Made by a program: the position numbers and the translations under genes. From Methylobacterium sp. (GTDB lineage Bacteria; Pseudomonadota; Alphaproteobacteria; Rhizobiales; Beijerinckiaceae), in assembly GCA_020252645.1 (NCBI GenBank), contig JADCCN010000023.1, positions 1 to 34,733 of the forward strand: DNA of 34,733 nucleotides, given 5' to 3'. The notes beneath the pieces were generated by a model. That model had not been told where the DNA came from. It saw only the letters and a list, made by a program, of their open reading frames with translations, and did not search any database. This document shows, one piece after another, positions 17,382 to 26,205 of the stretch; position 1 is the stretch's first letter; each line of letters begins with the position of its first letter.

Positions 17382-20300
17382 ATGAAATTCGAACGGATTC
17401 ACACCAAGGCAGGCCAGTCTCCTTATGCGGGGATCGCCTTCCAGACGACCAGATCGGAGATCAAGAACCCCGACGGGTCGATCGTGTTCCGGCTCGAAGG
17501 GCTCGAGGTCCCCGAATTCTGGAGCCAGGTTGCGGCCGACGTGCTGGCGCAGAAATATTTCCGCAAGGCCGGCGTTCCGGCGAAGCTGAAGCGCGTGGAA
17601 GAGAACGATGTCCCCTCGTTCCTCTGGCGCTCCGCGCCGGATGAGGCTGCCCTTGCGGCCCTGCCCGAGAATGAGCGCTACGGCTCGGAAACCTCCGCGA
17701 AGCAGGTCTTCAACCGCCTCGCCGGCTGCTGGACCTACTGGGGCTGGAAGGGCGGCTACTTCACCGCGGAGGCCGACGCCGAGGCCTTCTATGACGAGAT
17801 GTGCTTCATGCTGGCTACCCAGCGCGTGGCGCCGAATTCCCCGCAATGGTTCAATACCGGCCTGCATTGGGCCTATGGCATCGACGGGCCGGGACAGGGT
17901 CATTTCTACATCGATTACAAGTCTGGCAAGCTTACAAAGTCGAAATCGTCCTACGAGCATCCCCAGCCGCATGCCTGCTTCATCCAGGCCGTGAAGGACG
18001 ACCTCGTGAACGAGGGCGGCATCATGGACCTTTGGGTGCGTGAAGCCCGCCTTTTCAAATATGGATCGGGCACGGGTTCGAACTTCTCGGCCCTGCGCGG
18101 CGAGGGCGAGAAGCTCTCGGGCGGCGGGCGTTCCTCGGGCCTGATGAGCTTCCTCAAGATCGGCGACCGTGCCGCCGGCGCGATCAAGTCCGGCGGCACC
18201 ACGCGCCGTGCGGCGAAGATGGTCGTGGTCGATGCCGACCACCCGGATATCGAGACCTATATCGACTGGAAGGTGAAGGAGGAGCAGAAGGTCGCGGCGC
18301 TCGTGACCGGCTCCAGGATCGTCCAGAAGCACCTCAAGGCGATCATCCGATCCTGCGTGAACTGCGACGGCCCGGGCGATGCCTGCTTCGACCCCGAGCA
18401 GAACCCCGTCCTCAAGCGCGAGATCAAGGCCGCGCGCAAGATGATGGTGCCGGATAACTACATCAAGCGTGTCATCCAGTTCGCGAAGCAGGGCTACACC
18501 GACATCGCCTTCGACACCTACGACACCGATTGGGACAGCGAGGCCTATCTGACGGTCGCCGGCCAGAACTCGAATAATTCGGTCTCGCTGAAGGATGATT
18601 TCCTGCGCGCCGTGGAAACCGATGGCGAGTGGAAGCTGATCCGCCGCACGGATGGCAAGGTGGCCAGAACGCTCAAGGCCCGCGACCTCTGGGAAAAGAT
18701 CGGCTACGCCGCCTGGGCCTCGGCCGATCCGGGCCTGCACTTCAACACCACGATGAATGACTGGCATACCTGCCCGGCCTCGGGGCGCATCAACGCCTCG
18801 AATCCGTGCTCGGAATACATGTTCCTCGACGACACGGCCTGCAACCTCGCCTCCATGAACCTGCTGCGGTTCTACGATGCGGAAGCCCGCGTCTTCGACA
18901 TCAAGGCCTATGAGCACACGATCCGCCTCTGGACGCTCGTGCTCGAAATCTCGGTGCTGATGGCGCAGTTCCCCTCGAAGGAGATCGCGGAACTCTCCTA
19001 CGAATTCCGCACCCTCGGCCTCGGCTACGCCAATATCGGCGGGCTGCTGATGACCATGGGCCTCTCTTACGATTCGGAGGAGGGGCGCTCGCTCTGCGGC
19101 GCGCTGACCGCGGTGATGACCGGCATTTCCTACAAGACCTCGGCCGAGATCGCCTCGGAAGTCGGCCCCTTCCCGGGCTACAGGAAGAACGCGGGCCACA
19201 TGCTGCGCGTCATCCGCAACCACGCCCGTGCGGCTCATGGCGAGGCCACGGGTTATGAGGGTCTCTCGGTCAACCCGGTGCCGCTCGACCACAGGAACTG
19301 CCCGATCCCCGATCTCCTCCCCCGCGCCACGCTCGCCTGGGATGAGGCGCTGGCGCTGGGCGAGAAGCACGGCTACCGCAACGCGCAGGTCTCGGTGATC
19401 GCACCCACGGGCACGATCGGCCTGGTGATGGATTGCGACACCACCGGCATCGAGCCCGATTTCGCGCTGGTGAAGTTCAAGAAGCTCGCCGGCGGCGGCT
19501 ATTTCAAGATCATCAACCAGGCGGTTCTGCCGGCCCTGCGCACGCTCGGCTATTCCGAGAGCCAGATCGGCGAGATCGAGGCCTATGCGGTGGGTCATGG
19601 CTCGCTGCGCCAGGCGCCGGGCATCAACCACTCTTCGCTCGCCGCGAAGGGCTTCACGGCCGAGACGCTGGAGAAGCTCGAAAAGGCCCTGCCCTCGGCT
19701 TTCGACATCAAGTTCGTCTTCAACCGCTGGACCCTCGGCGACGGGCAGATGAAGACGCTCGGCGTCACCGACGAGCAGTTGGGCGATATGGCCTTCGAGC
19801 TTCTGCCCTTCCTCGGCTTTACAAAAAAGGAGGTCGAGGCCGCGAACATCCATGTCTGCGGCGCGATGACCCTCGAAGGCGCCCCGCATCTGCGCAAGGA
19901 ACACTACCCGGTCTTCGATTGCGCGAACCCCTGCGGTCGCCTCGGCAAGCGTTATCTCTCGGTCGAGAGCCACATCCGCATGATGGCGGCGGCGCAGCCC
20001 TTCATCTCGGGCGCGATCTCGAAGACCATCAACATGCCCAACGAGGCGACCGTCGAGGATTGCAAATCGGCCTACCTGCTCTCCTGGAAGCTCGCGCTGA
20101 AGGCGAACGCCCTTTATCGGGATGGCTCCAAGCTCAGCCAGCCGCTGAACGCCGCCTTGATCGAGGACGAGGCCGAGGAGGCCGATGAGGCGGTGGAGGC
20201 CCTGCTCGCCCAGCCGGCCGTGGCCCGCACGGTGCAGGTGACCGAGAAGATCATCGAGCGCGTGATCGAGCGCATCGAGAAGGTGCGCGAGCGCGAGAAG

Positions 20301-21095
20301 CTTCCGAACCGCCGCAAGGGCTACACCCAGAAGGCGATCGTGGGTGGCCACAAGGTCTATGTCCGCACGGGCGAATTCGATGATGGCCGCCTGGGCGAGA
20401 TCTTCATCGACATGCACAAGGAAGGGGCGGCCTTCCGCGCGATGATGAACAACTTCGCCATCGCCATCTCGCTCGGCCTGCAATATGGCGTGCCGCTCGA
20501 GGAATATGTCGATGCCTTCACCTTCACCCGCTTCGAGCCGGCGGGCATGGTGCAGGGCAATGACGCGATCAAGAACGCCACTTCCATCCTCGATTACGTG
20601 TTCCGCGAACTCGCCGTTTCCTATCTCGGGCGCGGAGACCTCGCCCATGTCACGCCGGAGGATCTCGGCTCCACGACCATCGGCCGGGGTGACGAGGCCG
20701 AGGGCCTGCCGGATGAGGACGCGCCCCCGCCCGCGGCGCGGCACATCTCCACCGGCCTCGTGCGCGGCCGCTCCACCAACCTCCTCGCGGTGGCGGGCGG
20801 CGCGGCAACCGCTCAGGCCTCCTCCACGGTCTATGCGCTCCACACCTCGGGTGCCACCGCGCTGAAGGCCGATGCGGAAATCGCCGCAGCGATCGAGAGC
20901 CTCGGCTTCGCGGAAGCGGCGGCGGCCAGGCCGACCCCGGCCAGGGCCGCCGATGATGTCGCCACCAAGCGCTCGATTGCCAAGATGAAGGGCTATGTGG
21001 GCGATGCCTGCGGCGAATGCGGCAACTTCACGCTCGTGCGCAACGGCACGTGTTTGAAGTGCGATACGTGTGGTTCCACGACGGGTTGTTCGTGA
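17382..21095 (+). CDS. nrdJ: Vitamin B12-dependent ribonucleotide reductase, class II
   Basis: The 1237-residue enzyme makes deoxyribonucleotides using adenosylcobalamin as radical source, so it works with or without oxygen. It starts [20 protein letters not shown]. Key residues: Cys199 in PHACFIQAV (one of the redox pair), the NPCSEY motif with radical Cys476 and Glu478, [35 protein letters not shown] in the barrel, and the C-terminal [18 protein letters not shown] region with several Cys pairs that rereduce the active site or bind zinc. A variable linker with charged repeats ([19 protein letters not shown]) lies at about 950-975. The start at 17382 has AGGGGA upstream; an open frame to 17289 is discounted. 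No cobalamin riboswitch was recognised, but NrdR-like boxes are upstream. Confidence 0.97.
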   Translation: MKFERIHTKAGQSPYAGIAFQTTRSEIKNPDGSIVFRLEGLEVPEFWSQVAADVLAQKYFRKAGVPAKLKRVEENDVPSFLWRSAPDEAALAALPENERYGSETSAKQVFNRLAGCWTYWGWKGGYFTAEADAEAFYDEMCFMLATQRVAPNSPQWFNTGLHWAYGIDGPGQGHFYIDYKSGKLTKSKSSYEHPQPHACFIQAVKDDLVNEGGIMDLWVREARLFKYGSGTGSNFSALRGEGEKLSGGGRSSGLMSFLKIGDRAAGAIKSGGTTRRAAKMVVVDADHPDIETYIDWKVKEEQKVAALVTGSRIVQKHLKAIIRSCVNCDGPGDACFDPEQNPVLKREIKAARKMMVPDNYIKRVIQFAKQGYTDIAFDTYDTDWDSEAYLTVAGQNSNNSVSLKDDFLRAVETDGEWKLIRRTDGKVARTLKARDLWEKIGYAAWASADPGLHFNTTMNDWHTCPASGRINASNPCSEYMFLDDTACNLASMNLLRFYDAEARVFDIKAYEHTIRLWTLVLEISVLMAQFPSKEIAELSYEFRTLGLGYANIGGLLMTMGLSYDSEEGRSLCGALTAVMTGISYKTSAEIASEVGPFPGYRKNAGHMLRVIRNHARAAHGEATGYEGLSVNPVPLDHRNCPIPDLLPRATLAWDEALALGEKHGYRNAQVSVIAPTGTIGLVMDCDTTGIEPDFALVKFKKLAGGGYFKIINQAVLPALRTLGYSESQIGEIEAYAVGHGSLRQAPGINHSSLAAKGFTAETLEKLEKALPSAFDIKFVFNRWTLGDGQMKTLGVTDEQLGDMAFELLPFLGFTKKEVEAANIHVCGAMTLEGAPHLRKEHYPVFDCANPCGRLGKRYLSVESHIRMMAAAQPFISGAISKTINMPNEATVEDCKSAYLLSWKLALKANALYRDGSKLSQPLNAALIEDEAEEADEAVEALLAQPAVARTVQVTEKIIERVIERIEKVREREKLPNRRKGYTQKAIVGGHKVYVRTGEFDDGRLGEIFIDMHKEGAAFRAMMNNFAIAISLGLQYGVPLEEYVDAFTFTRFEPAGMVQGNDAIKNATSILDYVFRELAVSYLGRGDLAHVTPEDLGSTTIGRGDEAEGLPDEDAPPPAARHISTGLVRGRSTNLLAVAGGAATAQASSTVYALHTSGATALKADAEIAAAIESLGFAEAAAARPTPARAADDVATKRSIAKMKGYVGDACGECGNFTLVRNGTCLKCDTCGSTTGCS

Positions 21096-21115
21096 GGAAC
21101 TGATGGAGAGAGACG

Positions 21116-21361
21116 ATGCCGACCGTTCTAAGAACGCAAGGCTATCGCCTCTTCTTCTATTCTAACGAGGGCGATCCTCGCGAACCCAGCCATGTGCACA
21201 TCATGCGGGCGGGTGCTGAAGCCAAGATCTGGCTCGGCCCGCCCGTTTCGCTTGCCGAGAGCCAAGGCTTCAATGCAGGCGAACTTCGTGACATGATCCA
21301 GCTCGTGGAGCAGCATCGCGACAGCATCGAAAGGGCCTGGCATGACCATTTCAGCAACTGA
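21116..21361 (+). CDS. DUF4160 domain protein
   Basis: The 81-residue protein has the DUF4160 pattern: MPTVLRTQGYRLFFYSNEG, then REPSHVHIMRAGAEAKIWLGPPV, and a helical end AGELRDMIQLVEQHRDSIERAWHDHF. The conserved HVH in the SHVHI motif and the terminal HDHF suggest a nucleic-acid or metal-binding site, but no activity is established as far as I know. GGAGAG lies just before the ATG. The end overlaps the DUF2442 gene by 20 bp. DUF4160 and DUF2442 genes are often found as a pair, and the arrangement resembles toxin-antitoxin or small mobile modules; that reading is inference. It follows nrdJ by 20 bp and could be read through from it. Confidence 0.88.
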   Translation: MPTVLRTQGYRLFFYSNEGDPREPSHVHIMRAGAEAKIWLGPPVSLAESQGFNAGELRDMIQLVEQHRDSIERAWHDHFSN

Positions 21362-21590
21362 CATTCGTTTCGACGATGCGCAGATGTGGGTCACGCTGGA
21401 GGATGGCCGCACGCTCGGCGTGCCCCTCGCCTGGTTCCCGCGCCTTGCACGCGCCAGTGCCGCCGAGCGCAAGGCCGTCACCATCAGCCCCATGGGCCTG
21501 CATTGGGAAGCCCTCGACGAGGATATCTCGATCGCCGGCCTTCTCGCCGGCCGTGGCGATGCCACAGGGCACAAGGGCCGGGCGGCGTAA
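21342..21590 (+). CDS. DUF2442 domain protein
   Basis: The 82-residue protein shows the DUF2442 signature: an N-terminal strand pair IRFDDAQMWVTLEDGRTLGVPLAWFPRL, then the Pro-Met/Leu-His-Trp segment ISPMGLHWEALDEDISIAGLLAGRG. Its ATG lies inside the last codons of the DUF4160 gene, giving a 20-bp overlap and probable translational coupling. In other genomes this domain occurs with DUF4160 or fused to DNA-binding domains, so it may be a partner or regulator of the upstream protein. No toxin activity can be claimed from sequence. Confidence 0.88.
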   Translation: MTISATDIRFDDAQMWVTLEDGRTLGVPLAWFPRLARASAAERKAVTISPMGLHWEALDEDISIAGLLAGRGDATGHKGRAA

Positions 21591-21617
21591 GGATTTGCGG
21601 CAAGCGGCGGAGGCGGC

Positions 21618-22280
21618 GTGACCAAAAAATCAAACGCAACATCTTGGCCCAAAAATTTGAGCGCCGATCAACGAATTGATCTAGCGATCAAAGCGTTATT
21701 AGAAATAGGCAATAATCTAACTCGCTCTCTATTAACGCGAGAAACAAATTTTTATCTTAGAGAAAGTCAATTAATCAAATCACAAATCCAGAAGTCAGTT
21801 GCCGCTCACACTTACAATCACCTTATAAGCATAACATATGACTATGAAGTTCTAAAACTGTGTGCGATCTGGGATAATCCATCTGCGGATAGAAATAGTC
21901 TGCCCACGGTCGCATGCTTGATAAATGATCACAGCGTGATCGCAAATTTGTCGACAATCGACATTCATATTAAAAGAAAACTTCTTCAATCAATCAAAAT
22001 TATTGAAAAAATCTGCCGAAATAAAAAACATCAACGTGTACAAAATACTCGCCATCAGTGGATAGCGCACCACCTAAACGATGAGACAAAGGTCAATCGG
22101 CTTAATCCAGCACTTCGCTATGGAGATGAAACGTTTTTACTAAGAGAAAGTCTTGTTATTGTTAAAAATCTGGAGATTTATGTCAGGAAAACGGATTTTG
22201 ACTGGGTTCATTCAATGAAGTTAGCAAAAGAACGTACGGCGGCATTCTGGGAAGGTGTGACCGTTAAAGTCAGGAAATAA
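21618..22280 (+). CDS. HEPN/AbiU2-like protein, AT-rich
   Basis: This 220-residue protein is almost all helical. The layout resembles HEPN_AbiU2 proteins (abortive infection family): an N-terminal helical pair, a central segment ISITYDYEVLKLCAIWDN followed by a short Ser/Leu loop, then NTRHQWIAHHLNDET, in which Arg145 and His151 fit the R-x(4-6)-H RNase motif of HEPN domains. Such proteins are typically RNases or RNase-like toxins of antiphage or toxin-antitoxin systems. The gene is markedly AT-rich, with codon use (AAA, AAT, ATA, TTA) unlike every neighbour, a sign of recent acquisition. It starts at a GTG after GGAGGC, 27 bp past the DUF2442 gene. No antitoxin-like partner other than the DUF pair is adjacent. 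Family assignment is by eye only. Confidence 0.6.
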   Translation: MTKKSNATSWPKNLSADQRIDLAIKALLEIGNNLTRSLLTRETNFYLRESQLIKSQIQKSVAAHTYNHLISITYDYEVLKLCAIWDNPSADRNSLPTVACLINDHSVIANLSTIDIHIKRKLLQSIKIIEKICRNKKHQRVQNTRHQWIAHHLNDETKVNRLNPALRYGDETFLLRESLVIVKNLEIYVRKTDFDWVHSMKLAKERTAAFWEGVTVKVRK

Positions 22281-22337
22281 CTTAAAACTCCTCACTTATC
22301 CCCGCCCCTCCCCTCACCGCGCCTAATCTCCCCGCAT

Positions 22338-22359
22338 CCCCGGGTTCATGAGCCCGGGG
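22338..22359 (+). terminator. Hairpin after AbiU2-like gene
   Basis: CCCCGGG (22338-22344) pairs with CCCGGGG (22353-22359) around an 8-nt loop. There is no T run, so Rho-independent termination is doubtful. It sits 57 bp after the stop codon, in the 22281-22650 gap that otherwise holds palindromic elements. Confidence 0.35.
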
Positions 22360-22404
22360 AAGGTGGCGGGCGGGCGAGAGCCGCGCAAGGGACGGCAGCA
22401 GCCC

Positions 22405-22434
22405 GGCATCCACTTCTTCGGAAAAATGTTCTCG
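22405..22434 (+). repeat. Fragment of second-hairpin element
   Basis: CGGCATCCACTTC, then TTCGGAAAAATGTTCTCG, matches the right half of the second hairpin as seen at 23520-23545 (CGGCATCCACT ... CGGAAAATGCTCG). The left arm is missing, so it looks like a truncated copy abutting the complete copy at 22434. Confidence 0.55.
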
Positions 22435-22535
22435 GGCATGATGTGTTCAGACGGAAGCACATCATGCTCTTATCTTATTATTATCGCATGCTTTTTTTGT
22501 GAAAAACCGGATTCCACTTTTTCACAGCATGCTCT
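22434..22535 (+). repeat. Two-hairpin palindromic element, copy 2
   Basis: Nearly identical to 2071-2171: about three substitutions and one extra T in the T run. Both hairpins and the TTATCTTATTATTATC linker are kept. It lies upstream of xthA, in the same orientation as copy 1, about 20.4 kb away. Confidence 0.85.
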
Positions 22536-22650
22536 GGGGCGCTCGCCATAGGCCGCGAAGAAGGATCGATCGGCTTGAAACATGCGGCTATCCCAAAGGC
22601 AATGCACACGCACTCTGCCCTTTGGCCGCAGGGGCTGCTACAGGAAGGCC

Positions 22651-23445
22651 ATGCTGATCGCGACCTTCAACGTCAACTCCATCCGCCAGCGGCTTGCGCA
22701 CCTCATGCGCTGGCTGAAATCCCGCGAGCCGGATGTCGTCTGCCTGCAGGAATTGAAATGCCTCGACGAGGCCTTCCCGCGCGAGGAGATCGAGGCCCTG
22801 GGCTACCGGGTCGAGACCTTCGGCCAGAAGACCTTCAACGGCGTGGCCATCCTCTCGCGCCATGGCGTGGAGATCGAGCATCGCGGTTTGCCGGGCTTCC
22901 CGGATGAACAGGCGCGCTACATCGAGGGCGTGGTGAGCCTGCCGCAAGGGCACCGATCCGGTGCGGTATTGCGCATTGCGGGTGTCTATTTCCCCAACGG
23001 CAACCCCGTGGGCAGCCCGAAATTCGAGTATAAGCGCGCCTTCATGGCCGCGCTCACGCGCCATGCCGAAGGCTTGCTCGCGCTCGAGGAGCCGCTGATC
23101 ATCGCGGGCGATTTCAACGTCATCCCCCAGCCGCAGGATGCGCGCTTTCCCGAGAACTGGCGCGGCGACGCGCTGTTCCAATCCGAATCGCGCGCCGATT
23201 TCCGCCGCCTCTGCGCTTTGGGCTTCACCGATGCCATCCGCGCGACCAGCGACGATGCCCGGCTCTATTCGTTCTGGGATTATCAGGCCGGCGCCTGGCC
23301 ACGCGACAACGGCATCCGCATCGATCACCTGCTGCTCTCGCCGCTGGCGGCCGACCGGCTTATGGAAGCGGGAATCGATCGGGAATTGCGCGCGGAGGAA
23401 AAACCCTCGGATCACGTGCCGGTCTGGTGCCGGCTCAGGGGTTAG
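22651..23445 (+). CDS. xthA: Exodeoxyribonuclease III (AP endonuclease)
   Basis: The 264-residue enzyme belongs to the Xth/ExoIII family of the endonuclease/exonuclease/phosphatase fold. It cleaves at abasic sites in base-excision repair and has 3'-5' exonuclease activity. Motifs: ATFNVNSIRQRL (substrate Asn), VVCLQELKC (metal-binding Glu), GVYFPNGNPVGSPKFEYK (active-site Tyr region), IIAGDFNVIPQPQD (catalytic Asp/Asn), and the C-terminal EKPSDHVPVWC with the catalytic Asp-His. The ATG at 22651 follows AGGAAGG; an open frame to 22582 is discounted. The stop TAG at 23443-23445 is at the edge of a palindromic element that begins TAGAGC, so the final residues may have been set by that element. 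Confidence 0.95.
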   Translation: MLIATFNVNSIRQRLAHLMRWLKSREPDVVCLQELKCLDEAFPREEIEALGYRVETFGQKTFNGVAILSRHGVEIEHRGLPGFPDEQARYIEGVVSLPQGHRSGAVLRIAGVYFPNGNPVGSPKFEYKRAFMAALTRHAEGLLALEEPLIIAGDFNVIPQPQDARFPENWRGDALFQSESRADFRRLCALGFTDAIRATSDDARLYSFWDYQAGAWPRDNGIRIDHLLLSPLAADRLMEAGIDRELRAEEKPSDHVPVWCRLRG

Positions 23446-23544
23446 AGCGGTCGATCTGATCCAATCCGATCGACCGCTCTCTTTTTTGTTATGGATCGCA
23501 GTTTCTTCGATCAACCGGCATCCACTGGATCGGAAAATGCTCGA
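23445..23544 (+). repeat. Two-hairpin palindromic element, tandem copy 3
   Basis: Hairpin 1 is the perfect 12-bp stem GAGCGGTCGATC / GATCGACCGCTC. The linker TCTTTTTTGTTAT gives it the form of an intrinsic terminator for xthA. Hairpin 2 pairs GCAGTTTC with GAAAATGC (one mismatch) and CGATC with GATCG around AACCGGCATCCACT. The next copy follows directly with a 100-bp period. Confidence 0.88.
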
Positions 23545-23644
23545 GAGCGGTCGATCTGATCCAATCCGATCGACCGCTCTCTTTTTTGTTATTGATCGCA
23601 TTTTCTTCGATCAACCGGTATCCACTGGATCGGAAAATGCTCTC
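23545..23644 (+). repeat. Two-hairpin palindromic element, tandem copy 4
   Basis: This repeats 23445-23544 with only a few substitutions (ATTGATCGCATTTTC for ATGGATCGCAGTTTC; CCGGTATCC for CCGGCATCC). The second hairpin is a perfect GCATTTTC / GAAAATGC stem here, restoring the pair that mismatches in copy 3. The tandem lies between the convergent xthA and exoR genes. Confidence 0.88.
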
Positions 23645-23651
23645 ATCGGCC

Positions 23652-24494
23652 TTACCGACCGGAACGCTCGTGTTTTCGCAGGTAGGCATCCGCCAGGCGG
23701 CGCTCATCTTCCGTGGCCAGCGAACGGGCGCGAGTGTTGAGTTCCACCACCCAGTCATCGCGGCCGGGGAAGGCCTTGTTCGCGGCCGCCTGCATCCACA
23801 TCAGCCCGCGCGGGCCCTGCCGGGGCACGCCATCGCCGTTGAAGAGCATCTGGCCCAAACGCGCCTGCGCCGGCACATGGCCCTTCTCGGCCGCGAGGTT
23901 GAACCAGCGCGCCGCCTGATGCAGATCGCGCGGCCCCGCCGCCCCTTCGGAGAAGATGCGTCCCAGGTGATATTGCGCATCCGCATCATCGAAATAGGCG
24001 GCGGCGTAATGGAACATCTCGGTGGCGCGGGTCGGATCGCGCTTCACGCGGGTATTGGGGATGCCCGCGAGATGATAGCCGCCGAGCGCCACGAAAGCCT
24101 GTGCGACCACGCGGGCATGCGGCGAATCCGGGCTCACATCCGCATGGCGGTTCGCGATCTGGGAGAAATGCTGGTAGGCCTTGAGATCATCTCGGCGAAC
24201 GCCCTCGCCATCCTGATACATCCGGCCGAGCTTCCATTGCGCGGCGACATTGCCTTCGCGCGCGGCATAGCCCAGCGCCTGCACGGCCATTTCGGAATTG
24301 CCGCTGGAGAGGGCGTTGAGGCCCTCCCGCAGCGAGTCACCGACGGACTTGAACAGCATGCCCTTGGGCGGATTGGCCGGGGCCGGCCCTTCCTTCACGT
24401 CGAAAGCCAGCGCGCCCCCCTGCAGAGCAAGGGCGACGAAAAGCGCCAATGGCGCCGCTGACGGTCGGAACGTGTCAGATATCCGCATAGACAT
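23652..24494 (-). CDS. exoR: ExoR-like periplasmic Sel1-repeat regulator
   Basis: The 280-residue protein has a signal peptide (ending GGALAFD) and a chain of Sel1-like repeats: GYAAREGNVAAQWKLGRMYQDGEGV, VALGGYHLAGIP, MFHYAAAYFDDADAQYHLGRIF, RWFNLAAEKGHVPAQARLGQML and GLMWMQAAA. Order, length (S. meliloti ExoR is 268) and segments such as the FD start, the central GIPNT/VKRDPTRA and the SLA-x-E-x-x-R end match ExoR, which in rhizobia binds the sensor ExoS/ChvG in the periplasm and holds down the ChvI response controlling exopolysaccharide, motility and acid response. The ATG at 24494 overlaps ilvD by 20 bp and has GAGAAG upstream, so it is coupled to ilvD. ExoS/ChvI genes are not in the window. 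Confidence 0.75.
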   Translation of the reverse strand: MSMRISDTFRPSAAPLALFVALALQGGALAFDVKEGPAPANPPKGMLFKSVGDSLREGLNALSSGNSEMAVQALGYAAREGNVAAQWKLGRMYQDGEGVRRDDLKAYQHFSQIANRHADVSPDSPHARVVAQAFVALGGYHLAGIPNTRVKRDPTRATEMFHYAAAYFDDADAQYHLGRIFSEGAAGPRDLHQAARWFNLAAEKGHVPAQARLGQMLFNGDGVPRQGPRGLMWMQAAANKAFPGRDDWVVELNTRARSLATEDERRLADAYLRKHERSGR

Positions 24495-26205
24495 GCTTCT
24501 CGGCCTTGCCGCCCGGATGGGTCACGGCGCCATCGCGCGCGGAGCCAACCTGCTGGGCGTATTTCCAGAGCGCGCCGGATTGATAATCCGTCTCGCGCGG
24601 TTTCCAGTCCTTACGACGCGCTTCCAATTCGGCTTCCGTAAGGCGAACGTCGAGCGCACCTGTGACCGCATTGAGCTCAATGATGTCACCGTCGCGGATC
24701 AGGGCAATCGGACCGCAAATGGCGGCTTCCGGGCCGACATGGCCCACGCAGAAACCGCGCGTCGCGCCGGAGAAGCGACCATCGGTGATGAGCGCAACCT
24801 TGTCGCCCATGCCCTGGCCATAGAGGGCCGCCGTGGTCGCGAGCATCTCGCGCATGCCGGGCCCGCCGCGCGGCCCCTCGTAACGGATGACGAGAACCTC
24901 GCCTTCCTTGTACTGCCTGTTCTTCACGGCCTCGAAGCAGAGTTCCTCGCTGTCGAAGCAGCGCGCCGGGCCGGTGAAGGCGAGCTTGTCCTGCGCCATG
25001 CCGGCGATCTTCACGATGGCACCCTCGGGCGCGAGGTTGCCCTTCAGGCCGACCACGCCACCGGTGACGGTGATCGGGTTATCGGCCGGGCGCACCACGT
25101 CCTGGTTGGGGTTCCATTTCACGCTCTCGAGGTTCTCGGCCATGGTGCGGCCGGTGACGGTCAGGCAGTCGCCATGCATGTAGCCATGGTCGAGCAGGGT
25201 CTTCATCAGCAGCGGGATGCCGCCGACCTCGAACATGTCCTTGGCGACATATTTGCCCCCCGGCTTCAGGTCCGCGATATACGGGGTCTTGCGGAAGATT
25301 TCCGCAACGTCGAACAGGTCGAACTCAATGCCGCATTCATGCGCGATGGCCGGAAGATGCAAGGCCGCATTGGTGGAGCCGCCCGAGGCCGCGACCACCA
25401 CGGCCGCGTTCTCCAGCGCCTTGCGGGTCACGATGTCGCGCGGGCGGATGTTCTTGGCGATGAGTTCCATCACCATCTCGCCGGCGGTCATGCAGAAGCT
25501 GTCACGGATTTCATAAGGCGCCGGTGCGCCCGCCGAATAGGGCAGCGCGAGGCCGATGGCCTCGGATACGGTCGCCATGGTGTTGGCGGTGAATTGCGCG
25601 CCGCAGGCCCCGGCCGAGGGGCAGGCCGCCTGCTCGATTTCCTCGAGGCTCTGGTCGTCAAGCGCACCCACGGAGTGCTTGCCGACGGCCTCGAACACAT
25701 CCTGCACGGTGATCTGCTGGCCGCGCCAGGTGCCCGGCAGGATCGAACCGCCATAGATGAAGACCGACGGCACGTTGAGGCGCACCATCGCCATCATCAT
25801 GCCCGGCAGGGATTTGTCGCAGCCCGCGAGGCCCACCAGCGCATCATAGGAATGGCCGCGCATGGTGAGCTCGACCGAATCGGCGATCACCTCGCGCGAA
25901 GCGAGCGAGGACTTCATGCCCTGATGGCCCATCGCGATGCCATCGGTGACGGTGATCGTGCAGAATTCGCGCGGCGTGCCGCCGGCGGCCGAGACGCCTT
26001 TCTTCACGGCCTGCGCCTGGCGCATCAGCGAGATGTTGCAGGGTGCCGCCTCGTTCCAGCACGAGGCGACGCCCACCAGCGGCTGGTGGATCTGGGTCTT
26101 CGTGAGGCCCATCGCATAGAGATAGGAACGGTGCGGCGCGCGCTCCGGTCCTTCCGTCACGTGGCGGCTCGGGAGCTTCGCCTTGTTATAAGTGAATTCA
26201 GTCAT
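24475..26205 (-). CDS. ilvD: Dihydroxy-acid dehydratase
   Basis: The 576-residue Fe-S enzyme dehydrates 2,3-dihydroxy-isovalerate and -3-methylvalerate in valine, leucine and isoleucine synthesis. Signature segments: RSYLYAMGL, VGVASCWNEAAPCNISLM (cluster Cys), TVTDGIAMGHQGMKSSL, GLAGCDKSLPGMMMAM (cluster Cys), CPSAGACGAQFTANTM (cluster Cys), KGNLAPEGAIVKIAG, RYEGPRGGPGMREML and TDGRFSGATRGFCVGHVGPEA. The length matches the short alphaproteobacterial IlvD form. The ATG at 26205 has AAAGGAAC upstream; open frame to 26274 is discounted. exoR overlaps its 3' end. Confidence 0.97.
   Translation of the reverse strand: MTEFTYNKAKLPSRHVTEGPERAPHRSYLYAMGLTKTQIHQPLVGVASCWNEAAPCNISLMRQAQAVKKGVSAAGGTPREFCTITVTDGIAMGHQGMKSSLASREVIADSVELTMRGHSYDALVGLAGCDKSLPGMMMAMVRLNVPSVFIYGGSILPGTWRGQQITVQDVFEAVGKHSVGALDDQSLEEIEQAACPSAGACGAQFTANTMATVSEAIGLALPYSAGAPAPYEIRDSFCMTAGEMVMELIAKNIRPRDIVTRKALENAAVVVAASGGSTNAALHLPAIAHECGIEFDLFDVAEIFRKTPYIADLKPGGKYVAKDMFEVGGIPLLMKTLLDHGYMHGDCLTVTGRTMAENLESVKWNPNQDVVRPADNPITVTGGVVGLKGNLAPEGAIVKIAGMAQDKLAFTGPARCFDSEELCFEAVKNRQYKEGEVLVIRYEGPRGGPGMREMLATTAALYGQGMGDKVALITDGRFSGATRGFCVGHVGPEAAICGPIALIRDGDIIELNAVTGALDVRLTEAELEARRKDWKPRETDYQSGALWKYAQQVGSARDGAVTHPGGKAEKHVYADI

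Noticed and set aside
17193-20843. A 1216-codon open frame on the strand opposite nrdJ
   Set aside because: It mirrors nrdJ codon for codon, is His/Arg/Gly/Asp-rich without any family motif, and has no start signal. Such antisense frames are common in G+C-rich genes.
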